This document shows, piece after piece, positions 1 through 7,929 of a stretch of 9,038 nt of DNA. Below the pieces are notes generated by a model. It worked only from the letters and a program-made list of their open reading frames with translations, was not told the origin of the DNA and ran no database searches. Positions within the stretch are counted from its first letter, which is position 1; each line of letters begins with the position of its first letter. Both the position numbers and the translations under genes were made by a program. The stretch is from Desulfobacteraceae bacterium (GTDB lineage: Bacteria > Desulfobacterota > Desulfobacteria > Desulfobacterales > SG8-13). Location of the stretch: positions 1 to 9,038 of the forward strand of contig JARFQH010000257.1 in assembly GCA_029287875.1 (NCBI GenBank). Reading direction: 5' to 3'.

Positions 1-1105
1 TCCGCTGGTCTATCCAGCCGAAAAAACGAACCAGCACGTTAAAGTCGCCGAGTTTCTCGACAATCATAAACGGAGCAGGTTCCGCCATCACGCATTCCAT
101 TTTCCGTAAGACACCGCATCCGCACTCCCGCACATCAACCAGATCCTCATTTACCCCTACGCCGACTTCGAAATCAAAGCGACGGCGTGGGTTGATGCTG
201 TAATTGTAAATGAAGCTCTTGAAAACAGTTGCGTTCGGGATTCTCACATGGTTGCCTTCCAGTGTCATCAAAATCAACTCGCTGGGTGTAAGTCGAACCA
301 CCCGACCTTGGTGCGATTCAATCAGTACTAAGTCATTCAGATCGAACGGCCGCCGGATACTGAGCAGCAACCCTGCGAGGTAGTTTTCGACAATATCTTT
401 AAAGGCAAAGCCAATAGCAAGCCCCACCACCCCCACAGTTCCGAGCACCGCACCGACCAGTGCCGTCAAGTCCAGTATGTCGAAGGCAAGCAGCACACCG
501 AGCAAGAAAATCCCTTTACGCAGAAATTGGCGAACCAGATTCCGCAAAAGCCGATTCAAGCCAAGCCGTTTATAGGGCAGTTCCCAATGCGTCACGAAAC
601 GTGAAATCAGCCAAAACACAACAATCACTGCCAGCGCCACCCCTATGAGCGGCAGTTTCTGCACCGCAGTCGTAAGATACTGTTTTACTCTGGTCAGCGC
701 TGGTTTAACACGAGTCTCAACGTCGGTTTCCACCTGTATCTGATTGTCCACGTATATGACGCCCTCAAACCGTGAGACCATCTGCGCGACCTTTTCGGCT
801 GCCTCCTTGCGGAGTGTCGTACCTGAAAGCCGCACGACACCATCATTGACATCGATCTTTACATTTTGAAAATCGTCAATGTTGTCGATCACCGCGCGCA
901 AACGCTTTTCGATAGCCGAATCAGACACAGCTTTAACGGGCAGTGTGGTGGGCGGGGTAGCATTTATGGTCTCAGCAGCTGAAAAAACCAACAGCGGATT
1001 GGACCAAAAGAGAGCCAGAATCAGGATAGACAAACTCCACCGCTTGCCATTGCTGTTTTTCACGATAAAAAAACAAAACCGTTCCGTTACTTCTTTAAAT
1101 TTCAT
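1..1105 (-). CDS. MscS-family mechanosensitive ion channel with signal peptide and BON domain (3' end outside window)
   Basis: Reading leftward from the ATG at 1105 gives 368 open codons that run off the window edge, so the C-terminus is missing. Residues about 10-45 form a hydrophobic signal peptide ending near FSAAE. Residues about 58-128 match a BON domain (charged, then VKIDVNDGVVRLSGTT, then GVIYVDNQIQVE), a periplasmic or membrane-associated fold. A first TM lies at about 150-168 and two more at about 195-250. The last includes AIGFAFKDIVENYLAGLLLS followed by RRPFDLNDLV, the MscS pore helix and start of the beta domain. Family knowledge says this is an inner-membrane channel that releases solutes on hypo-osmotic shock. 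A GGA about 8 nt upstream is a weak ribosome site. The start lies 19 nt after the DUF2254 stop, so the two are probably co-transcribed. Family assignment is firm; the BON call is good. Confidence 0.92.
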   Translation of the reverse strand, partial: MKFKEVTERFCFFIVKNSNGKRWSLSILILALFWSNPLLVFSAAETINATPPTTLPVKAVSDSAIEKRLRAVIDNIDDFQNVKIDVNDGVVRLSGTTLRKEAAEKVAQMVSRFEGVIYVDNQIQVETDVETRVKPALTRVKQYLTTAVQKLPLIGVALAVIVVFWLISRFVTHWELPYKRLGLNRLLRNLVRQFLRKGIFLLGVLLAFDILDLTALVGAVLGTVGVVGLAIGFAFKDIVENYLAGLLLSIRRPFDLNDLVLIESHQGRVVRLTPSELILMTLEGNHVRIPNATVFKSFIYNYSINPRRRFDFEVGVGVNEDLVDVRECGCGVLRKMECVMAEPAPFMIVEKLGDFNVLVRFFGWIDQR

Positions 1106-1124
1106 GGTGATTTTCCAACTCAGG

Positions 1125-2507
1125 CTATTTTTGCTGCTGAGAATCGGATTCTGGGTTCAAAGTGATGCGCACGGGCTCCCCATTGAGGATTTCTATGGCC
1201 GCTTCGTAGCTTTTTTCAAGATCCTCGCGGTCGTCATCGGCTGACAGCCTCTCTTTGCACCCGTGGAACACCATGGCGGCATGCCTCAATAGTGCGGCAC
1301 GGTCTTCCTTTTTGGGGGTCTGAGCCGCGACGGTGGCGATGGTTTCCAAAAGATGAATCGACACGGCCGCAATGGAATGGGAATTCTGCCGAATCATATT
1401 AAAGGCCGCGTCCACCATTTTCTCAAACACAAAAGGTTTGCAGATGACCCGCAGTCTGCTCTGCTCGTCTAATCTGTGGGAGGAGAGCATTTTGCGGTTG
1501 GCCAGTTGGCAGAGGCTGGCACCCAGCCAATCAATGCAAGTAATGGCGGTGATCGGATCGTTGATACCGGGGGACAGCGCACGAACAGCGATTTCAACCA
1601 GCTGGCTGATGGCAAATTCCACATCCTGCTCCAGCGTCCGCTCCGGTCCCACAATGAAGATGGTGTTGATTTTTTCTGAAAGCGTCTCATCGACCTTATC
1701 ACCAGGCCAAACGGTCACCAGGACACTGCCCCGGGTGATAAAGTTTCCCGGGTGGTATCCAAGATGGATAAGAAGGTTTTCTTCGACGGCTATCCGCATC
1801 AGGGCATCGTTGTCTACGGCTTGCAGATACCCGCTGTGGTCTGCCTTGACCTGGCAGACTTCGTGGTCGCATACCGTCGGGATGTCATAGTCTCGGTTAA
1901 TGGAATTTCTGGTTAAATCCTCCTCATGGCCAAGTTCTTCCGGGAAAATGCGATCCACAGCTTTATCCAGATCGCGGCGCACCCTGGCGATGATGTTCTG
2001 TGCCTGGATCGATTCCGAAACATTATGAATATAATAAATCAGGACCCCCAGGCTCAAAAGTGACATCACTACGGTAATCGTAACCGAAAGGCCCGGTACA
2101 AACCTTGCCTCCACGGTGGCATTGACGGTGCGAAGCACGAGAACGCCATAGATGAAAGTTGACACAAAGGTGCCCAGCACCATCTGATTGGCCCTGACGT
2201 TCATGAAATTTCGAATCAGACGCGGACCGAACTGGGAGGAAGCCAGTGAAAGGACCACAATGGTGATCGAGAAAACAACACCGGCAACAGTGATCATGGA
2301 GCCGGCAATCACTGAAAGAACCGTCCGTGCACCATCTGGCCCGCCGCTATAGATCCACCAATGTTGAGCGCCTTCTCGGTAGAGGAATACCTTATCGATT
2401 GCTATGGTAACAAAGGAAAGCAAAATCGCCGCCCCGGCCATAACCGCAGGTAAAAACCAGAAGCTTTCTTGAAGGCGATACCAAAAATTCCGGATTTTAA
2501 TTCTCAT
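1125..2507 (-). CDS. DUF2254 family predicted membrane protein
   Basis: This is a 460-residue protein starting at the ATG at 2507, which has a strong AAGGGGGGG ribosome site 5-7 nt upstream. An in-frame ATG at 2552 would add 15 unlikely residues and has no such site. Four hydrophobic segments are visible at about residues 17-38, 62-90, 108-126 and 138-161. The conserved stretch SLASSQFGPRLIRNFM (about 87-102) and the following segments mark it as DUF2254 (COG4325-type). Residues 170-460 form a soluble C-terminal region with segments such as VEIAVRALSPGINDPITAI that are also typical of the family. No biochemical function is established for this family that I know of. Its position directly upstream of a MscS channel suggests an envelope role, but that is inference. 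Length is close to what I recall for the family. Confidence 0.88.
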   Translation of the reverse strand: MRIKIRNFWYRLQESFWFLPAVMAGAAILLSFVTIAIDKVFLYREGAQHWWIYSGGPDGARTVLSVIAGSMITVAGVVFSITIVVLSLASSQFGPRLIRNFMNVRANQMVLGTFVSTFIYGVLVLRTVNATVEARFVPGLSVTITVVMSLLSLGVLIYYIHNVSESIQAQNIIARVRRDLDKAVDRIFPEELGHEEDLTRNSINRDYDIPTVCDHEVCQVKADHSGYLQAVDNDALMRIAVEENLLIHLGYHPGNFITRGSVLVTVWPGDKVDETLSEKINTIFIVGPERTLEQDVEFAISQLVEIAVRALSPGINDPITAITCIDWLGASLCQLANRKMLSSHRLDEQSRLRVICKPFVFEKMVDAAFNMIRQNSHSIAAVSIHLLETIATVAAQTPKKEDRAALLRHAAMVFHGCKERLSADDDREDLEKSYEAAIEILNGEPVRITLNPESDSQQQK

Positions 2508-2595
2508 TGCCCCCCCTTGCCCGACTTGACTCTGCAGTAGGTGCACGCCCACGCACTTCGAAAACTTACCAGTGCCTTAAATAGAACCGTGGATG

Positions 2596-2766
2596 GGCAC
2601 TATAGAGAATCCATCCAGAAACAGCATTTTCGACATGGGCCGGCGTTCTCGCTCTTTTCAATCCTCAACGTAGCACTGCTACGCCTGCGGTTGTCCCGCC
2701 ATAGCGGGACTGCGGCCTTGGCCGAGGCCGAAATCTACCATTTCTAGACGGACCTTATATCGTCCA
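2596..2766. repeat. Palindromic MITE-like intergenic element with imperfect inverted ends and three internal hairpins
   Basis: The left arm (2596-2632) and the reverse complement of the right arm (2729-2766) share a pattern: TCC, then TC and AGAAA, then TTTCG. An ATA/TCC pairing lies further out. In the best block about 17 of 24 positions match by eye. Between the arms sit three perfect hairpins: CGTAGC/GCTACG around a 3-nt loop (2669-2683), GTCCCGC/GCGGGAC around CATA (2693-2710), and CGGCCT/AGGCCG around a 6-nt loop (2713-2730). An open frame runs through it on the plus strand but crosses the hairpins and has no protein-like composition. This could be a non-autonomous mobile element or a REP/BIME-type repeat. 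I see no clear target-site duplication and cannot test copy number here. Confidence 0.6.
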
Positions 2767-3118
2767 GCAAACCGCGCAACAAATTTAAACAATTATTGAA
2801 CCAGTAATACCGTTTGAAGACTTTGACAATAGGGTCGGCAATTGACCGGATAGGTTCCTGCAGAGCATAGGCCACCACCTGAGGGCCGGTTCCCAACCCG
2901 GCAGCAAACGACAGCAGTCTTGAAAACAGATACCTTTGAACAGTGCATCCAGGCTTCTGATACGCGAAAAGTTTTAGTATTCCATTGCACTAGCTGAATA
3001 AGAGTCAATTTTACACCCGGATAGCCAATTCTTTCTTTATGACTATATTTAGAACCATGACAGGTGCAAAGCCGCTTGACATTACCGCTCTTTAGCGTAT
3101 GGCATATCATCTGAAGTC
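2767..3118. other. Gene-free stretch, possibly decayed sequence
   Basis: No reading frame here has a good start, ribosome site and protein-like composition together. A 105-codon minus-strand frame (2793-3110) is unusually rich in cysteine and tryptophan and lacks a ribosome site, so I treat it as chance. A different minus-strand frame without any ATG (roughly 2750-2990) contains the protein-like run VVAYALQEPIRSIAD, which may be a relic. The base composition is lower in GC than the flanking genes, notably around 2990-3060. Confidence 0.5.
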
Positions 3119-3226
3119 ATGCGGCGGGAGAAAATGCTGGCAGAGTGGGAAAGCTATTTGGAGGAGTTGAGGAAACAGCACCTCCGCAAACACCGTCTGG
3201 CGGAGGTCCTGGATGGACTGGGCTAA
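3119..3226 (+). pseudogene. C-terminal remnant of a truncated gene (possibly SWIM zinc-finger protein tail)
   Basis: An open frame from the stop at 3077-3079 to the TAA at 3224-3226 has ATGs at 3119 and 3134 and encodes at most 35 residues from ATG. The peptide is strongly helical and charged (AEWESYLEELRKQHLRKHRL, then AEVLDGLG). It looks like the tail of a larger protein rather than a complete one. It ends 32 nt before the start of the next gene in the same direction, the spacing of an operon partner. From memory, homologues of the next gene often lie beside SWIM zinc-finger protein genes, whose C-termini have a similar basic helical tail. That identification is a weak recollection. The 5' part of the gene is absent upstream, where non-coding sequence begins. 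A genuine small protein cannot be excluded. Confidence 0.4.
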
Positions 3227-3258
3227 AAATCGATCGTGAAAAAGTGGCGCTGACAATC

Positions 3259-4469
3259 ATGTCTTCCCCTAACAAACAGTCATGGACTTTTCGTACTCGC
3301 TTCAGACGGCATGCCTTCGGGTGGCGTTCTCAACCGGCGATAAAGCGCATCAAGGAAGCGGTTTCGGAAATCAAAACAGCGGCCCGCAAGGACCCCATCC
3401 TGGGTGGCGAAGGAGCCGTGTTGTTTTTACGGCCATCGAACAGGTGGACAGCTCATCGGGCGCAATCGCCACGGCGGTCAACAATGCCATCGAAACACTG
3501 GTGCCGATTATTGAAAAGGCGCCGGCAAACGACAATCTGCGTGACCAATGGCTGGAACGGTTATGGCGGGCGGTGGAAGACGATGATATCCCCTATATTG
3601 AACTGCTTCCCGACCATTGGGGAACGTTGTGTGTCACTCCCGAGCGCGCCTCGCGCTGGGCGGACGATTTCATTGATTTAGTGCGGACAGCATGGGGCCC
3701 AAACCCGGAAATGCGCGGGTATTACAAGGGGACTGGGGCCTGCCTGAGCGCGCTGCTCAAGGCCGGACGATATACCGAAATCCTGGCGCTGATAGAACTC
3801 GGCCCACACAAGTTCTGGCATGATCGCAAATGGGGTATGAAAGCCCTTCTGGCGATGGGCAAAAAGGCCGAAGCGCTCCGTTTTGCGGAGGCTTCCCGTG
3901 AGCTGAATGAACCGGATCTTTTTATAAGTGAAGCCTGTGAGGAAATTTTGCTGACAAGCGGCATGGCAGAAGAGGCCTACAAGCGTTATGCCTTGGAGGC
4001 TAATCAGAAAATGACCTACCTGGCAACGTTTCGTTCCATCGCCAAGAAATATCCCAAAAAGAGACCGGCAGAAATCCTGAAAGATTTAGTTGCCGGCACA
4101 CCCGGCGATGAGGGAAAATGGTTTGCGGCAGCCAAGTCGGTGGGGCTTTACGCCGAAGCGATCGAACTGGCCAATCGCAGCCCCTGTGATCCCAAGACCT
4201 TGACTCGCGCGGCACGGGATATGGCGGAGACGGAGCCACGATTCGCTGTGGAATGCGGAATGGCGGCACTGCGGTGGCTGGTAGAGGGTTATGGTTACGA
4301 GATTACCGGCTTGGACGTTCGGGCAACCTATGAATACACCATGAAAGCTGCCGAGAATGAGGGATGTAAATCTGAAACCTTCGACCACATCCGCAAATTG
4401 GTTGCGGGAGAGACTTTTGGTGAAAGTTTCGTCACCAAAATTTTAGGTCCCGAGCTTGGATTAAAATAA
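3259..4469 (+). pseudogene. Conserved helical-repeat hypothetical protein, frameshifted near codon 57
   Basis: The N-terminus reads from the ATG at 3259 (MSSPNKQSWTFRTRFRRHAF, later AARKDPILGGEGAVLFL). The rest continues in a different frame from about 3429 (TAIEQVDSSSGAIATAVNNA) to the TAA at 4467. Both parts are protein-like in their own frames, while each alternative frame is arginine- and proline-rich shadow. The join lies around the TTTTT run at 3424-3428. Restored, the product would be about 400 residues, which fits a conserved hypothetical family I recall from proteobacteria. It is cytoplasmic and alpha-helical, with TPR/HEAT-like pairs such as GMKALLAMGKKAEALRFAEA and no TM segment. 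Function is unknown. The open part could instead be translated from the internal ATG at 3282, but that would start with about 49 residues unlike the rest. A sequencing error, a small deletion or recoding could explain the break. Confidence 0.65.
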
Positions 4470-4505
4470 GTACACAAAGCTGAATGGATCATAAGATTAC
4501 GTCAG

Positions 4506-5321
4506 ATGACTGATAAAGAATCCCCCCGATGGCGGCATACGCTGCACGAGATTATTTTTGAGGCAGACACGCCGGCCGGCAAACTGTTCGATATACTGCT
4601 GATCGTCTCGATTGTCATCAGCGTGGTGCTGGTGATGTTGGACAGCGTCAGCGGTATTCGTGCTGTTTACGGCCGACAGCTGTACGCCGGTGAATGGGTC
4701 TTTACCATACTGTTCACCATCGAATACCTCTTGCGCCTGCTGTGTGTCGGACGACCACTGGCGTACGCCACCAGCTTCTTCGGCATGGTCGATCTTTTGG
4801 CCATCTTGCCGACCTATCTGAGCATTTTTATCCCCGGCTCTCAGTATCTGTTGGTCATCCGGTTGTTGCGCGTACTGCGAATATTTCGAGTGCTCAAACT
4901 GGTCCCCTATCTCGGAGAGGCCCGCCTGCTGATGCAGGCCCTGCAGGCCAGCCGCCGTAAAATAATCGTATTTCTGTTCACCGTGATGATTCTGGTGGTC
5001 ATCTTCGGCTCGCTGATGTATTTGATCGAGGATCCGGACAGTGGCTTTACCAGTATCCCGCAAAGCATTTACTGGGCGATCGTGACGCTGACCACCGTCG
5101 GCTACGGCGACATCTCTCCCCAAACCGGTCTGGGTCAGTTTCTATCGGCGCTGATCATGGTGATCGGCTTTGGAATGATAGCAGTGCCGACCGGAATTGT
5201 GACTGTTGAGATGGCCCATTCCTTCAAGCGTAGGGTTTCGACCCAGGCCTGCCCCGAGTGCAGCGCCGAAGGACACGATGCGGATGCCATACACTGCAAA
5301 TATTGCGGAGCAAAGCTATGA
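4506..5321 (+). CDS. Voltage-gated-type potassium channel, six TM, with C-terminal zinc ribbon
   Basis: The 271-residue protein has the full Kv-like layout: S1 about 25-48, S2 about 62-82, S3 about 91-109, then S4 with R119, R122, R125, R128 and K131 spaced every third residue, the voltage-sensor pattern. S5 lies at about 153-175, the pore helix at about 183-195, the selectivity filter TTVGYGD at 196-202, and S6 at about 211-238. After S6 a short tail has CPEC (249-252) and CKYC (264-267), a four-cysteine zinc ribbon. There is no RCK/TrkA-N domain. By family knowledge it forms tetramers in the inner membrane and conducts K+. The ATG at 4506 has no clear Shine-Dalgarno site, but the sequence just after it already fits the N-terminus. 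It starts 36 nt after the frameshifted gene and converges on the chromate transporter with a 21-nt gap. Confidence 0.94.
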   Translation: MTDKESPRWRHTLHEIIFEADTPAGKLFDILLIVSIVISVVLVMLDSVSGIRAVYGRQLYAGEWVFTILFTIEYLLRLLCVGRPLAYATSFFGMVDLLAILPTYLSIFIPGSQYLLVIRLLRVLRIFRVLKLVPYLGEARLLMQALQASRRKIIVFLFTVMILVVIFGSLMYLIEDPDSGFTSIPQSIYWAIVTLTTVGYGDISPQTGLGQFLSALIMVIGFGMIAVPTGIVTVEMAHSFKRRVSTQACPECSAEGHDADAIHCKYCGAKL

Positions 5322-5342
5322 CACTTCATAAATAACACGACA

Positions 5343-6659
5343 CTAGACCACTAACCGCCAGATCACACCCGCTGCGGCACCCAGCGGCACCAGGTAATGA
5401 ACGGGCGCGTGAAATTTCTGGAGCAGCACCAGGGAAACACCAGCCGATATCAAGGCAAACAGATCGAGGCTGCCGTTGGGCAGGAAAACCTTGTGACCGA
5501 ACCAGACCGCCAAATTGAGCACCACCCCCACCACGGCTGCGGTGACGCCGGTGAGTGCAGCCTGGAGCTTCCGGTTGCCGGCCATGGCCTCGATAAAAGG
5601 TGCACCGGTGAAGATGAAGAAAAAGCAGGGTAGAAATGTGACGTAGGTGGTGATCAAAGCCCCCAGGATGCCGGCGGTTAAGGGTGCGAGATCGCCGCTT
5701 ATGTTCCAGGCGCCTATAAAACCAACGTACTGGGTCACCATGATGAGCGGACCGGGAGTGGACTCAGCCAAGCCGAGCCCGATGAGCATCTGCGGTGTCG
5801 TGAGCCAACCGCTGCCCACCGCGACATCGGTTATATAGCTCAACACCGCATAAGCGCCACCGAAGGTAACGAAAGCCGCCTTGGTAAAAAAAAACGCGAT
5901 TTGGCTCAACACATCCTCAAATCCCCGCCAGGCCACCACGCTCGCGACCACAAGACCCCACAAGGCAAGACAAACAAGGAATACGCGGACGACGTGGGAG
6001 ATGGATGGTCGGCCAGCCTTCAACCCGAAGGAAGGTTCGACGTCAACGCGGCACTCTTTGGTTTCCGGATCGTAGGCGCCCGCGCAGAAGACCCGGGGCA
6101 ACACGCGCTGCATGAGCAGCCCGCCTGCAGCCGCTGCCGCCACGATATAGGGAAACGACACCTTCAAGAAAAAAATGGCAATGAACGCCAAAGCGGCAAA
6201 TCCATAGAGCACGCGGTGCTTGAGTGCTTTTTTGCCGATGCGCAGCACCGCTTCCACCACCACGGCCACCACCACAGGTTGGATTCCATAGAAAGCGGCG
6301 GCCACCGCCGGAATGTCGATATGGGCCACGGCCAGGTAGCTCAACAACAGCATGACAAAGATCGACGGTATCACGAAAAGCGACCCGGCTGCGATGCCGC
6401 CCCAGGTGCCGTGCAGTCGCCAGCCGATATAGGTGGCCAACTGCTGGGCCTCGGGCCCGGGCAGCAGCATGCAGAAGTTGAGGGCTCGCAGGAACTGATT
6501 CTCACCGATCCAGCGCCGCCGCTCCACAACTTCCTGATGCATAATCGCAACCTGGCCGGCAGGTCCTCCGAAACTGATGAAGCCCAGCTTGGTCCAAAAC
6601 TTGATAGCTTCCGTGAAGGAAACCATCACAGAAGTGTTCGTTGAGGCTGCCTTTTTCAT
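5343..6659 (-). CDS. chrA: Chromate transporter, long bidomain CHR family (ChrA)
   Basis: This 438-residue membrane protein has two homologous halves, as in long-chain CHR (LCHR) proteins. The first half has GFISFGGPAGQ (about 26-36) and LLPGPEAQQLATYIGWRLHG (about 65-84). The second has AFVTFGGAYAVL (about 262-273) and ESTPGPLIMVTQYVGF (about 299-314). A charged linker at about 192-216 separates them. Members are inner-membrane carriers, several of which export chromate; some may carry other oxyanions, so the substrate is inferred. I chose the ATG at 6659: it has a GGGGA site about 7 nt upstream and overlaps the MFS stop as ATGA, implying translational coupling. An open frame extends upstream to 6779, but that part is a shadow of the MFS gene. 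It is last in a three-gene minus-strand operon. Confidence 0.93.
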   Translation of the reverse strand: MKKAASTNTSVMVSFTEAIKFWTKLGFISFGGPAGQVAIMHQEVVERRRWIGENQFLRALNFCMLLPGPEAQQLATYIGWRLHGTWGGIAAGSLFVIPSIFVMLLLSYLAVAHIDIPAVAAAFYGIQPVVVAVVVEAVLRIGKKALKHRVLYGFAALAFIAIFFLKVSFPYIVAAAAAGGLLMQRVLPRVFCAGAYDPETKECRVDVEPSFGLKAGRPSISHVVRVFLVCLALWGLVVASVVAWRGFEDVLSQIAFFFTKAAFVTFGGAYAVLSYITDVAVGSGWLTTPQMLIGLGLAESTPGPLIMVTQYVGFIGAWNISGDLAPLTAGILGALITTYVTFLPCFFFIFTGAPFIEAMAGNRKLQAALTGVTAAVVGVVLNLAVWFGHKVFLPNGSLDLFALISAGVSLVLLQKFHAPVHYLVPLGAAAGVIWRLVV

Positions 6660-7921
6660 GCCTGTCCCCGTGAATGATTTTGCACCGGCATGTCGCGGCC
6701 GAAAAAGGCAAAAACGACTGTGCCGATGATCCCGAAAACGAAGGCTGTCACAAGGTTGGTCTGCGGGCTGATCTGCCACAAGAAGGCGCCGCCCATGGCA
6801 GCTGCAGCAACGAAAACGTCACGAATCAGGTAGTACAGTCCGAACATCCCCGCCTTGCAGCTGTCCGGGGACAGATCCATGATCAGAGCCTTGCGGGTGG
6901 GCTCGCCGAACTCCTTAAGCCCCCGCAGGATGAAGGCGGCTATCAGCCACTCGAAGGAGCGGCTGTACAAAAGGACCAAGGGGAAAAAAGTGAAAAAAAT
7001 GAAGGTTGCCAGAACAAACGGTTTCTTGGTGCTCCGGTCCGCCATATAAGCCACCGGAATATAAACCAGCACGGCAGTTACCATCTCTATCGTGGTCAGC
7101 AGGCCGAATTGGAAGGCCGATACCGGTTGGGCAATGGTCTTCATGCACCAGACCACCACAAAGGCATATGGGATCTGTTCGCAAAAGCGGATCAGAATGT
7201 CGGTGACCAGGAGACTTTTCATGGCCGGGTCCATCAGGCGCATGAGTTTCAGCGGATTTCTTTCCGGTGTCAGGCCGCAAGCATCTGCCGAGGATGTCGC
7301 AGAGGGGGTGTCGTCCGCGATCATCCGTTGCTGCAGCAGCAGCGCCACCGCCGCCATGGCCAAGGCGGCCCCAAAGGCCATACGAACCCCATCGCGCTCG
7401 CCCCATATGCCAATGAAGAGCCCCCCGAGCAAAGGGCCAAGGGCCATGGGAACGCGGCGCACCAGCGAATGCATGCTCACCCCCATGGTGTGCTTGTTTT
7501 GGGGCAGCACCTTGTATATCAAACTCATGGTGGCCGGCAGGGAGATCGCCGACCAGGAGATGAAAAGGACTGCTCCGGCCAGCACCGCCTGCCAGGCGGG
7601 GATCAGGATCACCAGGGCAAAGCCGGCCATGGCCACCAGGTTGAAAACCAGCAGCGACCGCTTGGTGCCGATGCGATCGGACAAGTATCCCCCCGGAAAT
7701 GAATAAAGAGCCGACAGCAGGTTGTCCATGGCCTGCAGCAGGCCGATGGCCAGCGCGCCGCCTCCCAGTGCCATTATATAGATCGGCAGAAAGCGCTCGG
7801 CCATGCGTTCGCCCATCCCGACCAGCACCACCATGGCCAGCACGCCGATGGTGCTGCGTTGCAATCCGAGAAAACCGTAAATCCGGGAGAAACGGGCTGT
7901 TCGGGTTTGATGGGTGGCCAT
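6656..7921 (-). CDS. Major facilitator superfamily (MFS) transporter
   Basis: The 421-residue protein has about twelve hydrophobic segments. MFS motif A, GGYLSDRIGTKR, lies at 77-88 between TM2 and TM3, and a degenerate counterpart YMADRSTKK at about 292-300 marks the second half. The two bundles are joined by a polar loop at about 200-230. The start at 7921 is preceded by GAGGGAG, with GAGG about 5 nt from the ATG. The gene begins 8 nt after the small upstream ORF and ends in a 4-nt ATGA overlap with chrA. By family knowledge it is an inner-membrane secondary transporter, and the pattern resembles drug or metabolite exporters. The substrate cannot be read from the sequence. Linkage to chrA suggests a shared condition, possibly oxyanion or metal stress, but that is inference. 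Confidence 0.92.
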   Translation of the reverse strand: MATHQTRTARFSRIYGFLGLQRSTIGVLAMVVLVGMGERMAERFLPIYIMALGGGALAIGLLQAMDNLLSALYSFPGGYLSDRIGTKRSLLVFNLVAMAGFALVILIPAWQAVLAGAVLFISWSAISLPATMSLIYKVLPQNKHTMGVSMHSLVRRVPMALGPLLGGLFIGIWGERDGVRMAFGAALAMAAVALLLQQRMIADDTPSATSSADACGLTPERNPLKLMRLMDPAMKSLLVTDILIRFCEQIPYAFVVVWCMKTIAQPVSAFQFGLLTTIEMVTAVLVYIPVAYMADRSTKKPFVLATFIFFTFFPLVLLYSRSFEWLIAAFILRGLKEFGEPTRKALIMDLSPDSCKAGMFGLYYLIRDVFVAAAAMGGAFLWQISPQTNLVTAFVFGIIGTVVFAFFGRDMPVQNHSRGQA

Positions 7922-7929
7922 TACTCCCT

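Noticed and set aside
2541..2747. 68-codon plus-strand frame upstream of the decayed locus
   Set aside because: It runs through the palindromic element and its hairpins and has no ribosome site or recognisable protein features.
3076..3103. TTGACA followed 16 nt later by TATGGC, a possible plus-strand promoter
   Set aside because: The -10 box is poor, and the sequence overlaps the frame of the truncated upstream remnant. It is not enough to call.
2793..3110. 105-codon minus-strand frame containing CTCHGSKY, reminiscent of a Rieske cluster motif
   Set aside because: Only one of the two Rieske motifs is present, the surrounding residues do not fit, there is no ribosome site, and the composition (many C, W, H) looks like chance.
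4497..5123. 208-codon minus-strand frame opposite the potassium channel
   Set aside because: It is a shadow rich in Q, D and H, and the plus-strand channel is unmistakable.
5322..5342. Bidirectional terminator between the convergent K+ channel and chrA genes
   Set aside because: The 21-nt gap has no convincing stem-loop with flanking T or A runs.
6674..7702. Long plus-strand open frame (342 codons) opposite the MFS gene
   Set aside because: It is the antisense shadow of the MFS coding sequence, rich in H, G and Q, with no ribosome site.
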